A program made the position numbers and the translations under genes. Below are positions 1 to 6,881 of a DNA stretch of 6,881 nucleotides, piece after piece. Positions within the stretch are counted from its first letter, which is position 1. Each line of letters opens with the position of its first letter. The notes beneath the pieces were generated by a model. It had not been told where the DNA came from and searched no databases. It was given only the letters and a program-made list of their open reading frames with translations. The stretch spans positions 1 to 6,881 of the forward strand of contig JAEWZE010000013.1 of NCBI GenBank assembly GCA_023395465.1. The letters run 5' to 3'. Source of the DNA: Pseudomonadota bacterium. Lineage in GTDB: Bacteria; Pseudomonadota; Gammaproteobacteria; Xanthomonadales; Xanthomonadaceae.

Positions 1-23
1 CGCCTGGCCCGAGCGGCCAGGCG
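1..23 (+). terminator. 9-bp hairpin at window start, possible terminator of the upstream gene
   Basis: Bases 1-9 (CGCCTGGCC) are perfectly complementary to 15-23 (GGCCAGGCG) around a 5-base loop, giving a very stable GC stem. No T-run follows, so it is not a classical intrinsic terminator. In related bacteria acpP lies just upstream of fabF, so this may end the acpP transcript or protect its 3' end. That role is inferred from gene order, because acpP itself lies outside the window. The stem could extend further left. Confidence 0.35.
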
Positions 24-73
24 TCGCCAAGCCTGCGATACCGCCGACCCGTCCGGGCCGGCACGTAACAACC

Positions 74-94
74 CGGGGCCGCATTGCGGCCTCG
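74..94 (+). terminator. Hairpin followed by TTTT, candidate intrinsic terminator before fabF
   Basis: Bases 74-82 pair with 86-94 around the 3-base loop ATT, a 9-bp stem with one G-U pair. Four T residues follow at 99-102. Stem plus a short T-run fits a weak rho-independent terminator or attenuator in a GC-rich genome. It would separate fabF from the gene upstream, probably acpP, or allow partial read-through. The structure is visible; the function is inferred. Confidence 0.4.
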
Positions 95-107
95 TGCGTT
101 TTGCATT

Positions 108-125
108 GCGCCGCCCCGGCGGCGC
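108..125. repeat. 18-base palindrome in the fabF leader
   Basis: Bases 108-115 (GCGCCGCC) and 118-125 (GGCGGCGC) form a perfect inverted repeat with a 2-base centre. In RNA this would be a stem of about 7 bp with a CCCC tetraloop. It lies about 18 bases upstream of the fabF ribosome-binding site. It could be a leader structure or a dyad operator. It could also be chance, since GC-only palindromes are common at this base composition. Confidence 0.3.
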
Positions 126-143
126 GATGCCCACGAATGCATC

Positions 144-153
144 GAGGAGAGAG
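144..153 (+). promoter_or_regulatory. Ribosome-binding site fixing the fabF start
   Basis: GAGGAGAGAG is a strong purine-rich Shine-Dalgarno sequence ending 6 bases before the ATG at 160. It supports the start at 160 over the in-frame ATG at 94, which would add a 22-residue tail that does not resemble FabF. That upstream ATG also overlaps the end of the 74-94 hairpin. Confidence 0.75.
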
Positions 154-159
154 CCGCCC

Positions 160-1398
<1,239 letters not shown>

Positions 1399-1480
1399 AG
1401 TCGCGACGCTCGCGCCAGGGCGGCGGCGCGTTCCGTCGCCGGCGCGGGTGCCGCAGGGGCGTATTTCCGCAAGCACGCAT

Positions 1481-1501
1481 CGGGGCCTTTTCGCGGCCCC
1501 G
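1481..1501 (+). terminator. Perfect 7-bp hairpin between fabF and pabB
   Basis: CGGGGCC (1481-1487) and GGCCCCG (1495-1501) form a perfect stem around the loop TTTTCGC. It lies 83 bases after the fabF stop and 35 bases before the pabB start. No T-run follows, so it may be a weak terminator, an RNA-processing or stability stem, or a leader structure for pabB. The remainder of the 137-base gap shows nothing I can name, and no clear promoter boxes. Confidence 0.35.
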
Positions 1502-1535
1502 TCCAGCCCGGCCGGTCACCAGAAGCGAGTCCAGG

Positions 1536-2909
1536 GTGCTGATCAGCAGGCCGCTACCGCCGGATACCGACCTCCTGGCGCTGCATCGCCTGGATCCCGC
1601 CGGCTGCCCGCTGCTGCTGCAGTCGGTCGCGCATGGCACGGCGCAGGCGCGCTGGGACCTGCTGCTCGTCGCCAGCGGCGAGTCCCTGACCCTCGGCGTC
1701 GATGGCGTCACCCGCGACGGATCCGGCATCGCGTCCACGGGTACGTTCCTGCAGGCGCTCGACGCGGCCTGGAGCGCGCTGCGGCTGCCGCGCGAGGAGC
1801 CGCGCTGGCCATTCCGCGGCGGCTGGGCGCTGCTGCTGGGCTACGAGCTGGCGGGGCAGGTCGAGCCGGTGCTGCGGCTGCCCGCGGCGGAGGGCGGCCT
1901 GCCGGTGGCGCAGGCGCTGCGCTGCCCGGCCGCGATCCTGCGCGACCATGCCGGCGGCGAATGTGTGGCGGTGGCGGAATCCGGTCACGGCGCGATGCTC
2001 GATGCAATCGAGCGGAAACTGGCCGCCGCCGCGGGGCTCGATCCGCTGCCCGCGTGGCAGCCGCCCGTGGAGGTGCGCGAGGACGCGCCGGAGCGCTTCA
2101 CCGACGGGGTCGTGCGCATCCTCGACTACCTCGCCGCGGGCGACGTGTTCCAGGCGAACCTCTCGCGCGGCTGGCGGGCCGGATTCGCCGGGCCGCTGGA
2201 TCCCGCGCAGCTCTACGCGCGCATGCGCCAGGCCAATCCCGCGCCCTTCGCCGGCCTGTACGCCGGCGACGGCTGGGCGGTCGCGAGCGCCTCGCCCGAG
2301 CGCCTGGTCTCGGTGCGCGGCGACGTGGTCGAGACGCGGCCGATCGCCGGGACCAGGCCGCGCGTGCCGGGCGACGACGATGCCGCGCGGATGCGCGAAC
2401 TGATCGGCCATCCCAAGGAACGCGCCGAGCACGTGATGCTGGTCGACCTGGAGCGCAACGACCTGGGCCGCGTCTGCGTGCCCGGCAGCGTCGAGGTCGA
2501 CGAGCTGATGACCATCGAAAGCTATGCGCACGTGCACCACATCGTCAGCAACGTGCGCGGACGCCTGCGCGCCGACGCCGGTCCCGGCGAGGTGATCGCC
2601 GCGACCTTCCCGGGCGGCACCATCACCGGCTGCCCCAAGGTGCGCTGCATGCAGGTCATCGCCGAACTCGAGGGCGGCGGGCGCGGCGCCTACACCGGCG
2701 CGATGGGCTGGCTCAACCGCGACGGCGATCTCGACCTCAACATCCTCATCCGCAGCGCCGAGGTCGAAGGCGCGCAGGTGCGTTTCCGCACCGGCGCCGG
2801 GATCGTGGCCGATTCGGACCCGGCGCGCGAACTCGACGAAACCCGCGCCAAGGCGCGCGGCATGCTCCAGGCGCTGGCGGCGGACGCCGGCGGGGCCACG
2901 GTATCCTAG
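1536..2909 (+). CDS. pabB: Aminodeoxychorismate synthase component I (PIAGT type)
   Basis: PabB converts chorismate plus ammonia, supplied by a glutamine amidotransferase partner, to 4-amino-4-deoxychorismate for p-aminobenzoate and folate. The product is 457 residues (E. coli PabB 453). Chorismate-binding-family motifs are present in order: PIAGTRPR (269-276), HVMLVDLERNDLGR (D304 to D309), FPGGTITGCPK (358-368), RGAYTGAMGW, LDLNILIRS (from 399) and TGAGIVADSDP (from 419). The frame is open far upstream, but the GTG at 1536 is the only plausible start after fabF and gives an M-L-I-S-R-P beginning like relatives. The Shine-Dalgarno sequence is weak. The active-site motif has Ala271, where E. 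coli PabB has a nucleophilic Lys (PIKGT). Anthranilate synthase TrpE shares PIAGT, but is usually longer; the gene neighbourhood favours PabB. No pabA or pabC is present in the window. Confidence 0.9.
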   Translation: MLISRPLPPDTDLLALHRLDPAGCPLLLQSVAHGTAQARWDLLLVASGESLTLGVDGVTRDGSGIASTGTFLQALDAAWSALRLPREEPRWPFRGGWALLLGYELAGQVEPVLRLPAAEGGLPVAQALRCPAAILRDHAGGECVAVAESGHGAMLDAIERKLAAAAGLDPLPAWQPPVEVREDAPERFTDGVVRILDYLAAGDVFQANLSRGWRAGFAGPLDPAQLYARMRQANPAPFAGLYAGDGWAVASASPERLVSVRGDVVETRPIAGTRPRVPGDDDAARMRELIGHPKERAEHVMLVDLERNDLGRVCVPGSVEVDELMTIESYAHVHHIVSNVRGRLRADAGPGEVIAATFPGGTITGCPKVRCMQVIAELEGGGRGAYTGAMGWLNRDGDLDLNILIRSAEVEGAQVRFRTGAGIVADSDPARELDETRAKARGMLQALAADAGGATVS

Positions 2910-2936
2910 GCCGATGAGCATTCCTTTCCGGACGAT

Positions 2937-2940
2937 GGAG
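2937..2940 (+). promoter_or_regulatory. Ribosome-binding site of mltG
   Basis: GGAG lies 7 bases before the ATG at 2948 and fixes the mltG start. The nearby ATGs at 2914 and 2935 are in another frame. The 38-base pabB-mltG gap shows no terminator, so the two genes are probably cotranscribed. Confidence 0.65.
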
Positions 2941-2947
2941 CAGGCGC

Positions 2948-4000
2948 ATGGCCAAGGCCACTAGCCGTTGGCGCGGCCTGCGGCTGCTGTTCGTGCTGTC
3001 GGCGCTGGTGGCTGGCGCCGCGGCGTTCTGGCTGTACGACCGCTACACCGGCTTCGCGGATGCGCCGCTGTCGGGGATCGAGGCGGGCGAAACGGTGCGG
3101 GTGGAGAGCGGCGATTCCTTCCGGCGCGTGCTGTCGAAGCTGCGCGAGAACGGCGTGCACGACGGCCACGACCTCGAATGGCAGGCGCTGGCGCGCCAGC
3201 TGGGCGCCGACGCGCGGGTGCAGGTGGGCGAGTACGCGCTGGAGCCGGGCATGTCGCCGCGCACCCTGCTGCAGCGCATGCGCGATGGCCGCGTGCTCAG
3301 CTACCGCTTCACCATCGTCGAGGGCTGGAACATCCGCGAACTGCGCGCGGCGCTGGCGCGGGCCACGCCGCTGGTACAGAGCATCGGCGACCTGGACGAT
3401 GCCGCGCTGATGGCGAAGCTCGACCGCGCCGGCGTGCACCCCGAGGGCCGCTTCCTGCCCGAAACCTACGTCTACACCCGCGGCGACACCGACCTGGACC
3501 TGCTGCGTCGCGCCAACCAGTCGCTCGAACGCGCGCTGCAGGCGGCCTGGGAAGCGCGCGCGCCGGACCTGCCGCTGCAGGACGCCGGGCAGGCGCTGGT
3601 GCTGGCCTCGATCATCGAGAAGGAAACCGGCATCGCCGAGGAGCGCGCGCGCATCGGCGGGGTGTTCGTGCGCCGTCTGCAGCGCGGCATGCGCCTGCAG
3701 ACCGATCCGACCGTCATCTACGGCATGGGCAGCCGCTACGCCGGCAACATCCGCCGCGCCGACCTGCTGGCCGACACGCCCTACAACACCTACACCCGCG
3801 ACGGCCTGCCGCCGACCCCGATCGCGATGGCCGGCGTCGACGCGCTCCGCGCGGCGACGCGGCCGGCCGAGGGCGACGAGCTCTACTTCGTCGCGGTCGG
3901 CGACGGCAGCGGCCGCCACGTGTTCTCGCGCACGCTGGACGAACACAACGCCGCGGTGCGCGAGTACGTGCGCCGCTACCGCACGCAGTTCGGGCCGTGA
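2948..4000 (+). CDS. mltG: Endolytic peptidoglycan transglycosylase (terminase) MltG
   Basis: MltG (YceG family) is an inner-membrane lytic transglycosylase that cuts nascent glycan strands and is thought to set their length during cell-wall synthesis. The product is 350 residues (E. coli MltG 340). A short basic cytoplasmic N-terminus (K3, R7, R9, R12) precedes one membrane segment at about 13-30, so the rest is periplasmic. A LysM-like region (about 45-125) precedes the catalytic region with LASIIEKETGIAEER; E224 aligns with the essential Glu218 of E. coli by motif. MRLQTDPTVIYGMG and PYNTYTRDGLPPTPIA follow, both family hallmarks. Older databases mislabel this family as aminodeoxychorismate lyase because it often sits beside pabC; it is not PabC. 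Its stop TGA overlaps the tmk ATG by one base (TGATG). Confidence 0.95.
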   Translation: MAKATSRWRGLRLLFVLSALVAGAAAFWLYDRYTGFADAPLSGIEAGETVRVESGDSFRRVLSKLRENGVHDGHDLEWQALARQLGADARVQVGEYALEPGMSPRTLLQRMRDGRVLSYRFTIVEGWNIRELRAALARATPLVQSIGDLDDAALMAKLDRAGVHPEGRFLPETYVYTRGDTDLDLLRRANQSLERALQAAWEARAPDLPLQDAGQALVLASIIEKETGIAEERARIGGVFVRRLQRGMRLQTDPTVIYGMGSRYAGNIRRADLLADTPYNTYTRDGLPPTPIAMAGVDALRAATRPAEGDELYFVAVGDGSGRHVFSRTLDEHNAAVREYVRRYRTQFGP

Positions 4001-4641
4001 TGCAGTCGCTGCGCACGCATGCGCGCTTCGTCTCGCTGGAGGGCGGCGAGGGCGCGGGCAAGACCACCGTGCTCGACGCCCTGCGCGAGGCGCTGCGCGA
4101 GGGCGGCCAGGAAGTGGTCTGCAGCCGCGAGCCCGGCGGCACGCCGCTGGCGGAGATGATCCGCCGCCTGCTGCTCGACCCCGCGCACGAACCGCCCGCC
4201 GCCGAGACCGAGCTGCTGCTGATGTTCGCTGCCCGTGCCCAGCACGTGCGCGAGACGATCGTGCCCGCGCTCGAGCGCGGCGCCTGGGTCCTGTGCGACC
4301 GCTTCACCGATTCGAGCTACGCCTACCAGGGCGGCGGGCGCGGGCTCGACGTGGACTGGATCGCGGACCTGGAGCGGCGCGCGGTCGGGCTGCGTCCCGG
4401 CCTGACCCTGCTGCTGGATGTCGAAGTCGGCCGCGGTCGCGAGCGCCCCCGCGGCCGCGACCTCGTGCCCGACCGTATCGAGGCCGAGCGCGACGAGTTC
4501 TTCGAACGCGTGCGTGCCAGCTACCGCGCACGCGCCGCCGCCGAGCCGCAGCGCTTCCGCGTGGTCGACGCCTCGCCGCCGGCTGCCGAGGTGGCGTATG
4601 AGGCGGTGCGGCTGTTGCGCGACTGGATGGGACGCGCATGA
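4000..4641 (+). CDS. tmk: Thymidylate kinase
   Basis: Tmk phosphorylates dTMP to dTDP with ATP, the shared step of de novo and salvage dTTP supply in the cytoplasm. The product is 213 residues, the same as E. coli Tmk. The P-loop is GGEGAGKTT (15-23) with Lys21. REPGGTPLAE and the DRF motif (D100-R101-F102) in CDRFTDSSYAYQGGGRG bind dTMP and magnesium. The lid region RGRERPRGRDLVPDRIE is rich in Arg while the P-loop lacks one, the pattern of the E. coli-like type II enzymes. The ATG overlaps the mltG stop and has no good Shine-Dalgarno sequence of its own, suggesting translational coupling. Its stop overlaps the holB start by 4 bases (ATGA). Neighbouring tmk and holB is a widespread arrangement in Proteobacteria. 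Confidence 0.97.
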   Translation: MQSLRTHARFVSLEGGEGAGKTTVLDALREALREGGQEVVCSREPGGTPLAEMIRRLLLDPAHEPPAAETELLLMFAARAQHVRETIVPALERGAWVLCDRFTDSSYAYQGGGRGLDVDWIADLERRAVGLRPGLTLLLDVEVGRGRERPRGRDLVPDRIEAERDEFFERVRASYRARAAAEPQRFRVVDASPPAAEVAYEAVRLLRDWMGRA

Positions 4642-5588
4642 GCGGCCCGCTCGCCCCCTGGCAGCAGCGCGCCTTCGACCACGCCGCGCGCACGCTGTCG
4701 GAAGGCCGCCTCGGCCATGCGCTGCTGATCTGCGGGCCGGCGCGGCTGGGCAAGCGAGCGGTGGCCGAACGCCTGGCCGCGCACCTGCTTGGCGCGCACG
4801 GTCCGCGGTCCGACCACCTCATCGAGGCCGGTACGCACCCGGATTTCCACGTGGTCACGCTGCAGCCCAACCGCGAAGGCACCAAGCTGCGCAGCGAGAT
4901 CGTGATCGAGCAGATCCGCGAACTGTCGGAGAAGCTGTCGCTGACGCCGCAGTACGGCGCCGCGCAGGTGGCGATCGTCGATCCGGCCGATGCCATCAAC
5001 ACGTCCGCGGCCAATGCCCTGCTCAAGACGCTGGAGGAGCCGCAACCCGGCCGCTACCTGTGGCTGGTCGCGTCGAATCCGGCGCGCCTGCCGGCGACGA
5101 TCCGCAGTCGCTGCCAGCGGCTCGAGTTCGGCCTGCCGCGGCGCGACGAGGCGCTGGCCTGGCTGCAGGCGCAGGGCCATGCGTCCGGCGCCGCCGTCGA
5201 GGCGCTGGACGCGGCGCGCGGCCACCCCGGCCTGGCCGATGCGTGGCTGCGCGATGGCGGCATGCGGCTGCGCCGCGAGGTCGGCGACGACCTGGCCAGG
5301 CTAGCGCGCGGCGACGCCGCGCCGATCGAGACCGCGCAGCGCTGGACCGGCGACGAGCACGCCGACCTGCGCCTGCGCCATGCCGCCGACCTGGCGCTGG
5401 ACGAGGCCGCGGGCTTGACCGATCCGGCGCGAATCCGGAAGCTGGCGCAGTGGTTCGATGCGGCCAACCGCACCCGCGACCTGCTGCGCACCACGGTGCG
5501 CGCGGACCTCGCAGTCGCGGAGCTGCTGCTGTCCTGGCGCGGCGGGCATGCGCCGGGTCCGGCATCCGCAAACACGAGGTATCGATGA
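4638..5588 (+). CDS. holB: DNA polymerase III subunit delta'
   Basis: Delta' is the rigid stator of the clamp loader that places the beta clamp on primed DNA. The product is 316 residues (E. coli HolB 334). The AAA+ fold is visible: a start typical of the family (APWQQRAFDHA), a degenerate Walker A GPARLGKR (33-40) with Arg40 in place of Ser/Thr, the region IVDPADAINTSAANALLKTLEEP, and the SRC motif at 157-159 whose Arg158 is the trans-acting arginine finger. The C-terminal collar helices are less conserved. The four-Cys zinc module found in E. coli delta' is absent: only Cys32 and Cys159 exist in the whole protein, and the corresponding segment before EAGTHPDF is short. The start lies in an ATGA overlap with tmk and the end in another with pilZ. 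Confidence 0.93.
   Translation: MSGPLAPWQQRAFDHAARTLSEGRLGHALLICGPARLGKRAVAERLAAHLLGAHGPRSDHLIEAGTHPDFHVVTLQPNREGTKLRSEIVIEQIRELSEKLSLTPQYGAAQVAIVDPADAINTSAANALLKTLEEPQPGRYLWLVASNPARLPATIRSRCQRLEFGLPRRDEALAWLQAQGHASGAAVEALDAARGHPGLADAWLRDGGMRLRREVGDDLARLARGDAAPIETAQRWTGDEHADLRLRHAADLALDEAAGLTDPARIRKLAQWFDAANRTRDLLRTTVRADLAVAELLLSWRGGHAPGPASANTRYR
5576..5580 (+). promoter_or_regulatory. Ribosome-binding site of pilZ inside the holB 3' end
   Basis: GAGGT ends 4 bases before the ATG at 5585 and lies within the last codons of holB. It supports that start and gives pilZ its own initiation signal in addition to coupling. The spacing is slightly short. Confidence 0.55.
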
Positions 5589-5944
5589 ACACGACCGCGG
5601 GCGGCGCGCGCCAGGGCATCCTTTCGCTGGCACTGAAGGACAAGGCGCAGCTGTACAGTGCCTACATGCCCTACCTGAAGAACGGCGGCATCTTCGTGCC
5701 CACGCCGCGGCGTTACTTCCTCGGCGACGAGGTGTTCCTGCTGCTGACCCTGCCCGAATCCCACGAGCGCCTGCCGGTCGCCGGCAAGGTGGTCTGGGTC
5801 ACCCCGACCGGCGCGCAGGGCGCGCGCACCGCGGGCGTCGGCGTCCAGTTCGCCGATACGCCGGAAGGCGAGACGGTGCGGGGCCGGATCGAAACGCTGC
5901 TCGCCGGCACCCTGGCCGCCGAGAAACCCACGCACACGATGTGA
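5585..5944 (+). CDS. pilZ: PilZ-domain type IV pilus biogenesis protein, non-c-di-GMP-binding type
   Basis: This 119-residue protein matches the short, stand-alone PilZ proteins of Pseudomonas and Xanthomonas (about 118 residues) needed for type IV pilus assembly. From family knowledge, the Xanthomonas version binds the extension ATPase PilB and the EAL protein FimX at the cytoplasmic face. Visible hallmarks are GILSLALKDK (11-20), LYSAYMPYLKNGGIFVPTP (23-41), LGDEVFLLLTLP, LPVAGKVVWVTP, GVGVQF and the C-terminal THTM. The c-di-GMP motifs of canonical PilZ domains are missing: there is no N-terminal RxxxR, and NGGIFVP replaces D/NxSxxG. It should therefore act as a protein-interaction module. 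The start overlaps the holB stop (ATGA). Its own stop overlaps the next gene (TGATG). No other pilus gene is in the window. Confidence 0.93.
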   Translation: MNTTAGGARQGILSLALKDKAQLYSAYMPYLKNGGIFVPTPRRYFLGDEVFLLLTLPESHERLPVAGKVVWVTPTGAQGARTAGVGVQFADTPEGETVRGRIETLLAGTLAAEKPTHTM

Positions 5945-6881
5945 TGCGGGCCACCGCCCCGCGCCTGCGCCGCGCCGCCGCCCTGCTGCTGGGCGTGGCG
6001 CTGTGCGCGAACGCGGCGGCGACCGAAGAAACTGCCGGGCCCGCTGCCGCGGCGTCCGCTCCGGAGCGCGTGCGCCTGGACGACGGCCACCTGCAGGTCG
6101 AAGTGGCGCCCGCGATCGGCGGCCGCGTGGTGCACCTGTCGCTGCCCGGGCGCGGCAACGTGCTCAAGGTCGGTCCGGCGCTCGACACGGTGCCCGCGCC
6201 GGAACCCGCCGCCGATGGTCCGGACCTGCCGTACTTCGGCCATGAGCTGTGGCTGGGCCCGCAATCGCGCTGGTGGCAGAACCAGGACGTGAACCCGCAG
6301 CGCCGCGCCGCGGCCGCGCCCTGGCCGCCGGATCCGTGGCTGGCGCATGCGCGCAACCGCATCGTCGAACGCAGCGCGCACGCACTGGTGCTCGAAGGCG
6401 TGGCGAGCCCGGTGAGCGGGCTGCAGGCGAGCCAGTCGTACCGCCTGTCGGGCCGCGCGCCGGCGACGCTCGAACTCGCCGCCGAAGCGGTGAACCGGCG
6501 CGACCGCGCGCTGCGCCGCGACCTGTGGTTCAACACCCGCCTGCCCGCGGGCAGCCGCGTGTTCGCGCCGGTGGCCCGGCCCGAGGACGCGCGCCTGCGG
6601 GCCGATGGCGACGCGGTGTTCGACGGGCCGGTCGCCTGGTGGGAGGACGGGCTGTATTCGCTGCAGCTGGTGCCGCCTCCGCCGGGCAAGGCCGGTCGGC
6701 GCGGAAAGGTCTTCATCGCGCCCTCGGCCGGCTGGATCGCCGGCTTCAATGCCGGGCAGCTGCTGCTGATCCGCTTCGAGCGCCAGGACGATGCGCGCAT
6801 CGACCCCGAGCACGGCCAGGTCGAGATCTACCAGCAGTGGCACCACGACGATCCGCAGGCGGGGATCCTCGAACTCGAGGT
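5944..6881 (+). CDS. Exported DUF4380-like protein, 3' end beyond the window
   Basis: An open frame starts at the ATG overlapping the pilZ stop and runs without a stop through the window end, so 312 complete codons are seen and the true end is missing. Residues 1-26 look like a signal peptide: basic RLRR (7-10), a hydrophobic core about 11-20, and candidate signal peptidase I sites around ANA-AA. Cys21 is preceded by Leu, so a lipoprotein signal is doubtful. The mature part has alternating beta-type segments, a Trp/Pro patch APWPPDPW (125-132), and EHGQVEIYQQW (289-299). This resembles the DUF4380 family, whose fold is thought to be like galactose mutarotase and other sugar-binding beta-sandwiches. 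That assignment is from recalled pattern only. No catalytic residue can be named, and the substrate is unknown. Coupling to pilZ implies coexpression, not shared function. Confidence 0.75.
   Translation, partial: MRATAPRLRRAAALLLGVALCANAAATEETAGPAAAASAPERVRLDDGHLQVEVAPAIGGRVVHLSLPGRGNVLKVGPALDTVPAPEPAADGPDLPYFGHELWLGPQSRWWQNQDVNPQRRAAAAPWPPDPWLAHARNRIVERSAHALVLEGVASPVSGLQASQSYRLSGRAPATLELAAEAVNRRDRALRRDLWFNTRLPAGSRVFAPVARPEDARLRADGDAVFDGPVAWWEDGLYSLQLVPPPPGKAGRRGKVFIAPSAGWIAGFNAGQLLLIRFERQDDARIDPEHGQVEIYQQWHHDDPQAGILELE

Noticed and set aside
101..125. Possible promoter with TTGCAT as a -35 box before fabF
   Set aside because: No credible -10 sequence lies 16-18 bases downstream, and the region is occupied by a GC palindrome.
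94..159. Upstream in-frame ATG of fabF giving 22 extra residues
   Set aside because: The tail does not resemble FabF, and its ATG overlaps a hairpin. The ATG at 160 has a strong ribosome-binding site and yields the usual family length.
1554..2921. Reverse-strand ORF of 455 residues antisense to pabB
   Set aside because: It is a low-complexity His/Ala/Arg/Gly translation mirroring pabB codons, with no recognisable motif. The pabB motifs on the plus strand are unmistakable.
2906..3946. Reverse-strand ORF of 346 residues antisense to mltG
   Set aside because: Its composition and phase are typical of a GC shadow, and it covers mltG, which has full family motifs.
2948..4000. Aminodeoxychorismate lyase (PabC) as the identity of the gene after pabB
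   Set aside because: The protein has an N-terminal membrane segment and YceG/MltG catalytic motifs, not the PLP fold of PabC. The old name comes from gene neighbourhood.
5713..6846. Reverse-strand ORF of 377 residues antisense to pilZ and the last gene
   Set aside because: It covers two genes with coherent plus-strand products. Its translation is Arg/Ala/Gln-rich without a signal or domain pattern.

Overview
The window is a compact, GC-rich, all-plus-strand chromosomal housekeeping cluster, most likely from a Lysobacteraceae (Xanthomonadaceae) gammaproteobacterium such as Luteimonas or Lysobacter. This rests on the GC-rich third codon positions, the gene order fabF-pabB-mltG-tmk-holB-pilZ, and a PilZ protein and a PIAGT-type PabB that look like those of Xanthomonas and Stenotrophomonas. 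Genus-level placement is inference.

Layout: positions 1-159 are non-coding and hold three inverted repeats, probably the end of an upstream acpP unit and the leader of fabF. FabF (160-1398) is the fatty-acid elongation condensing enzyme. A 137-base gap containing a perfect 7-bp hairpin (1481-1501) separates it from pabB (GTG start, 1536-2909), the chorismate-using subunit of aminodeoxychorismate synthase in folate synthesis. After a 38-base gap come five tightly coupled genes: mltG (2948-4000, peptidoglycan terminase), tmk (4000-4641, dTMP kinase), holB (4638-5588, DNA polymerase III delta'), pilZ (5585-5944, type IV pilus biogenesis) and a secreted DUF4380-like protein (5944 to beyond the window end). 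Each of the four junctions overlaps by 1 or 4 bases (TGATG or ATGA), so translation is probably coupled along the chain.

Together the genes serve growth: membrane lipid, folate and dTTP supply, cell-wall polymerisation and replication clamp loading, with a motility factor and an envelope protein carried at the distal end. I found no mobile element, CRISPR array, tRNA, rRNA or convincing new system. The points worth a second look are: the Ala-containing PIAGT active-site motif in PabB with no pabA or pabC nearby; a delta' without zinc-binding cysteines; a PilZ protein without c-di-GMP-binding motifs; a poorly characterised exported protein coupled to pilZ; and the hairpins in the two larger gaps. 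Several long reverse-strand and alternate-frame ORFs are shadows caused by high GC.
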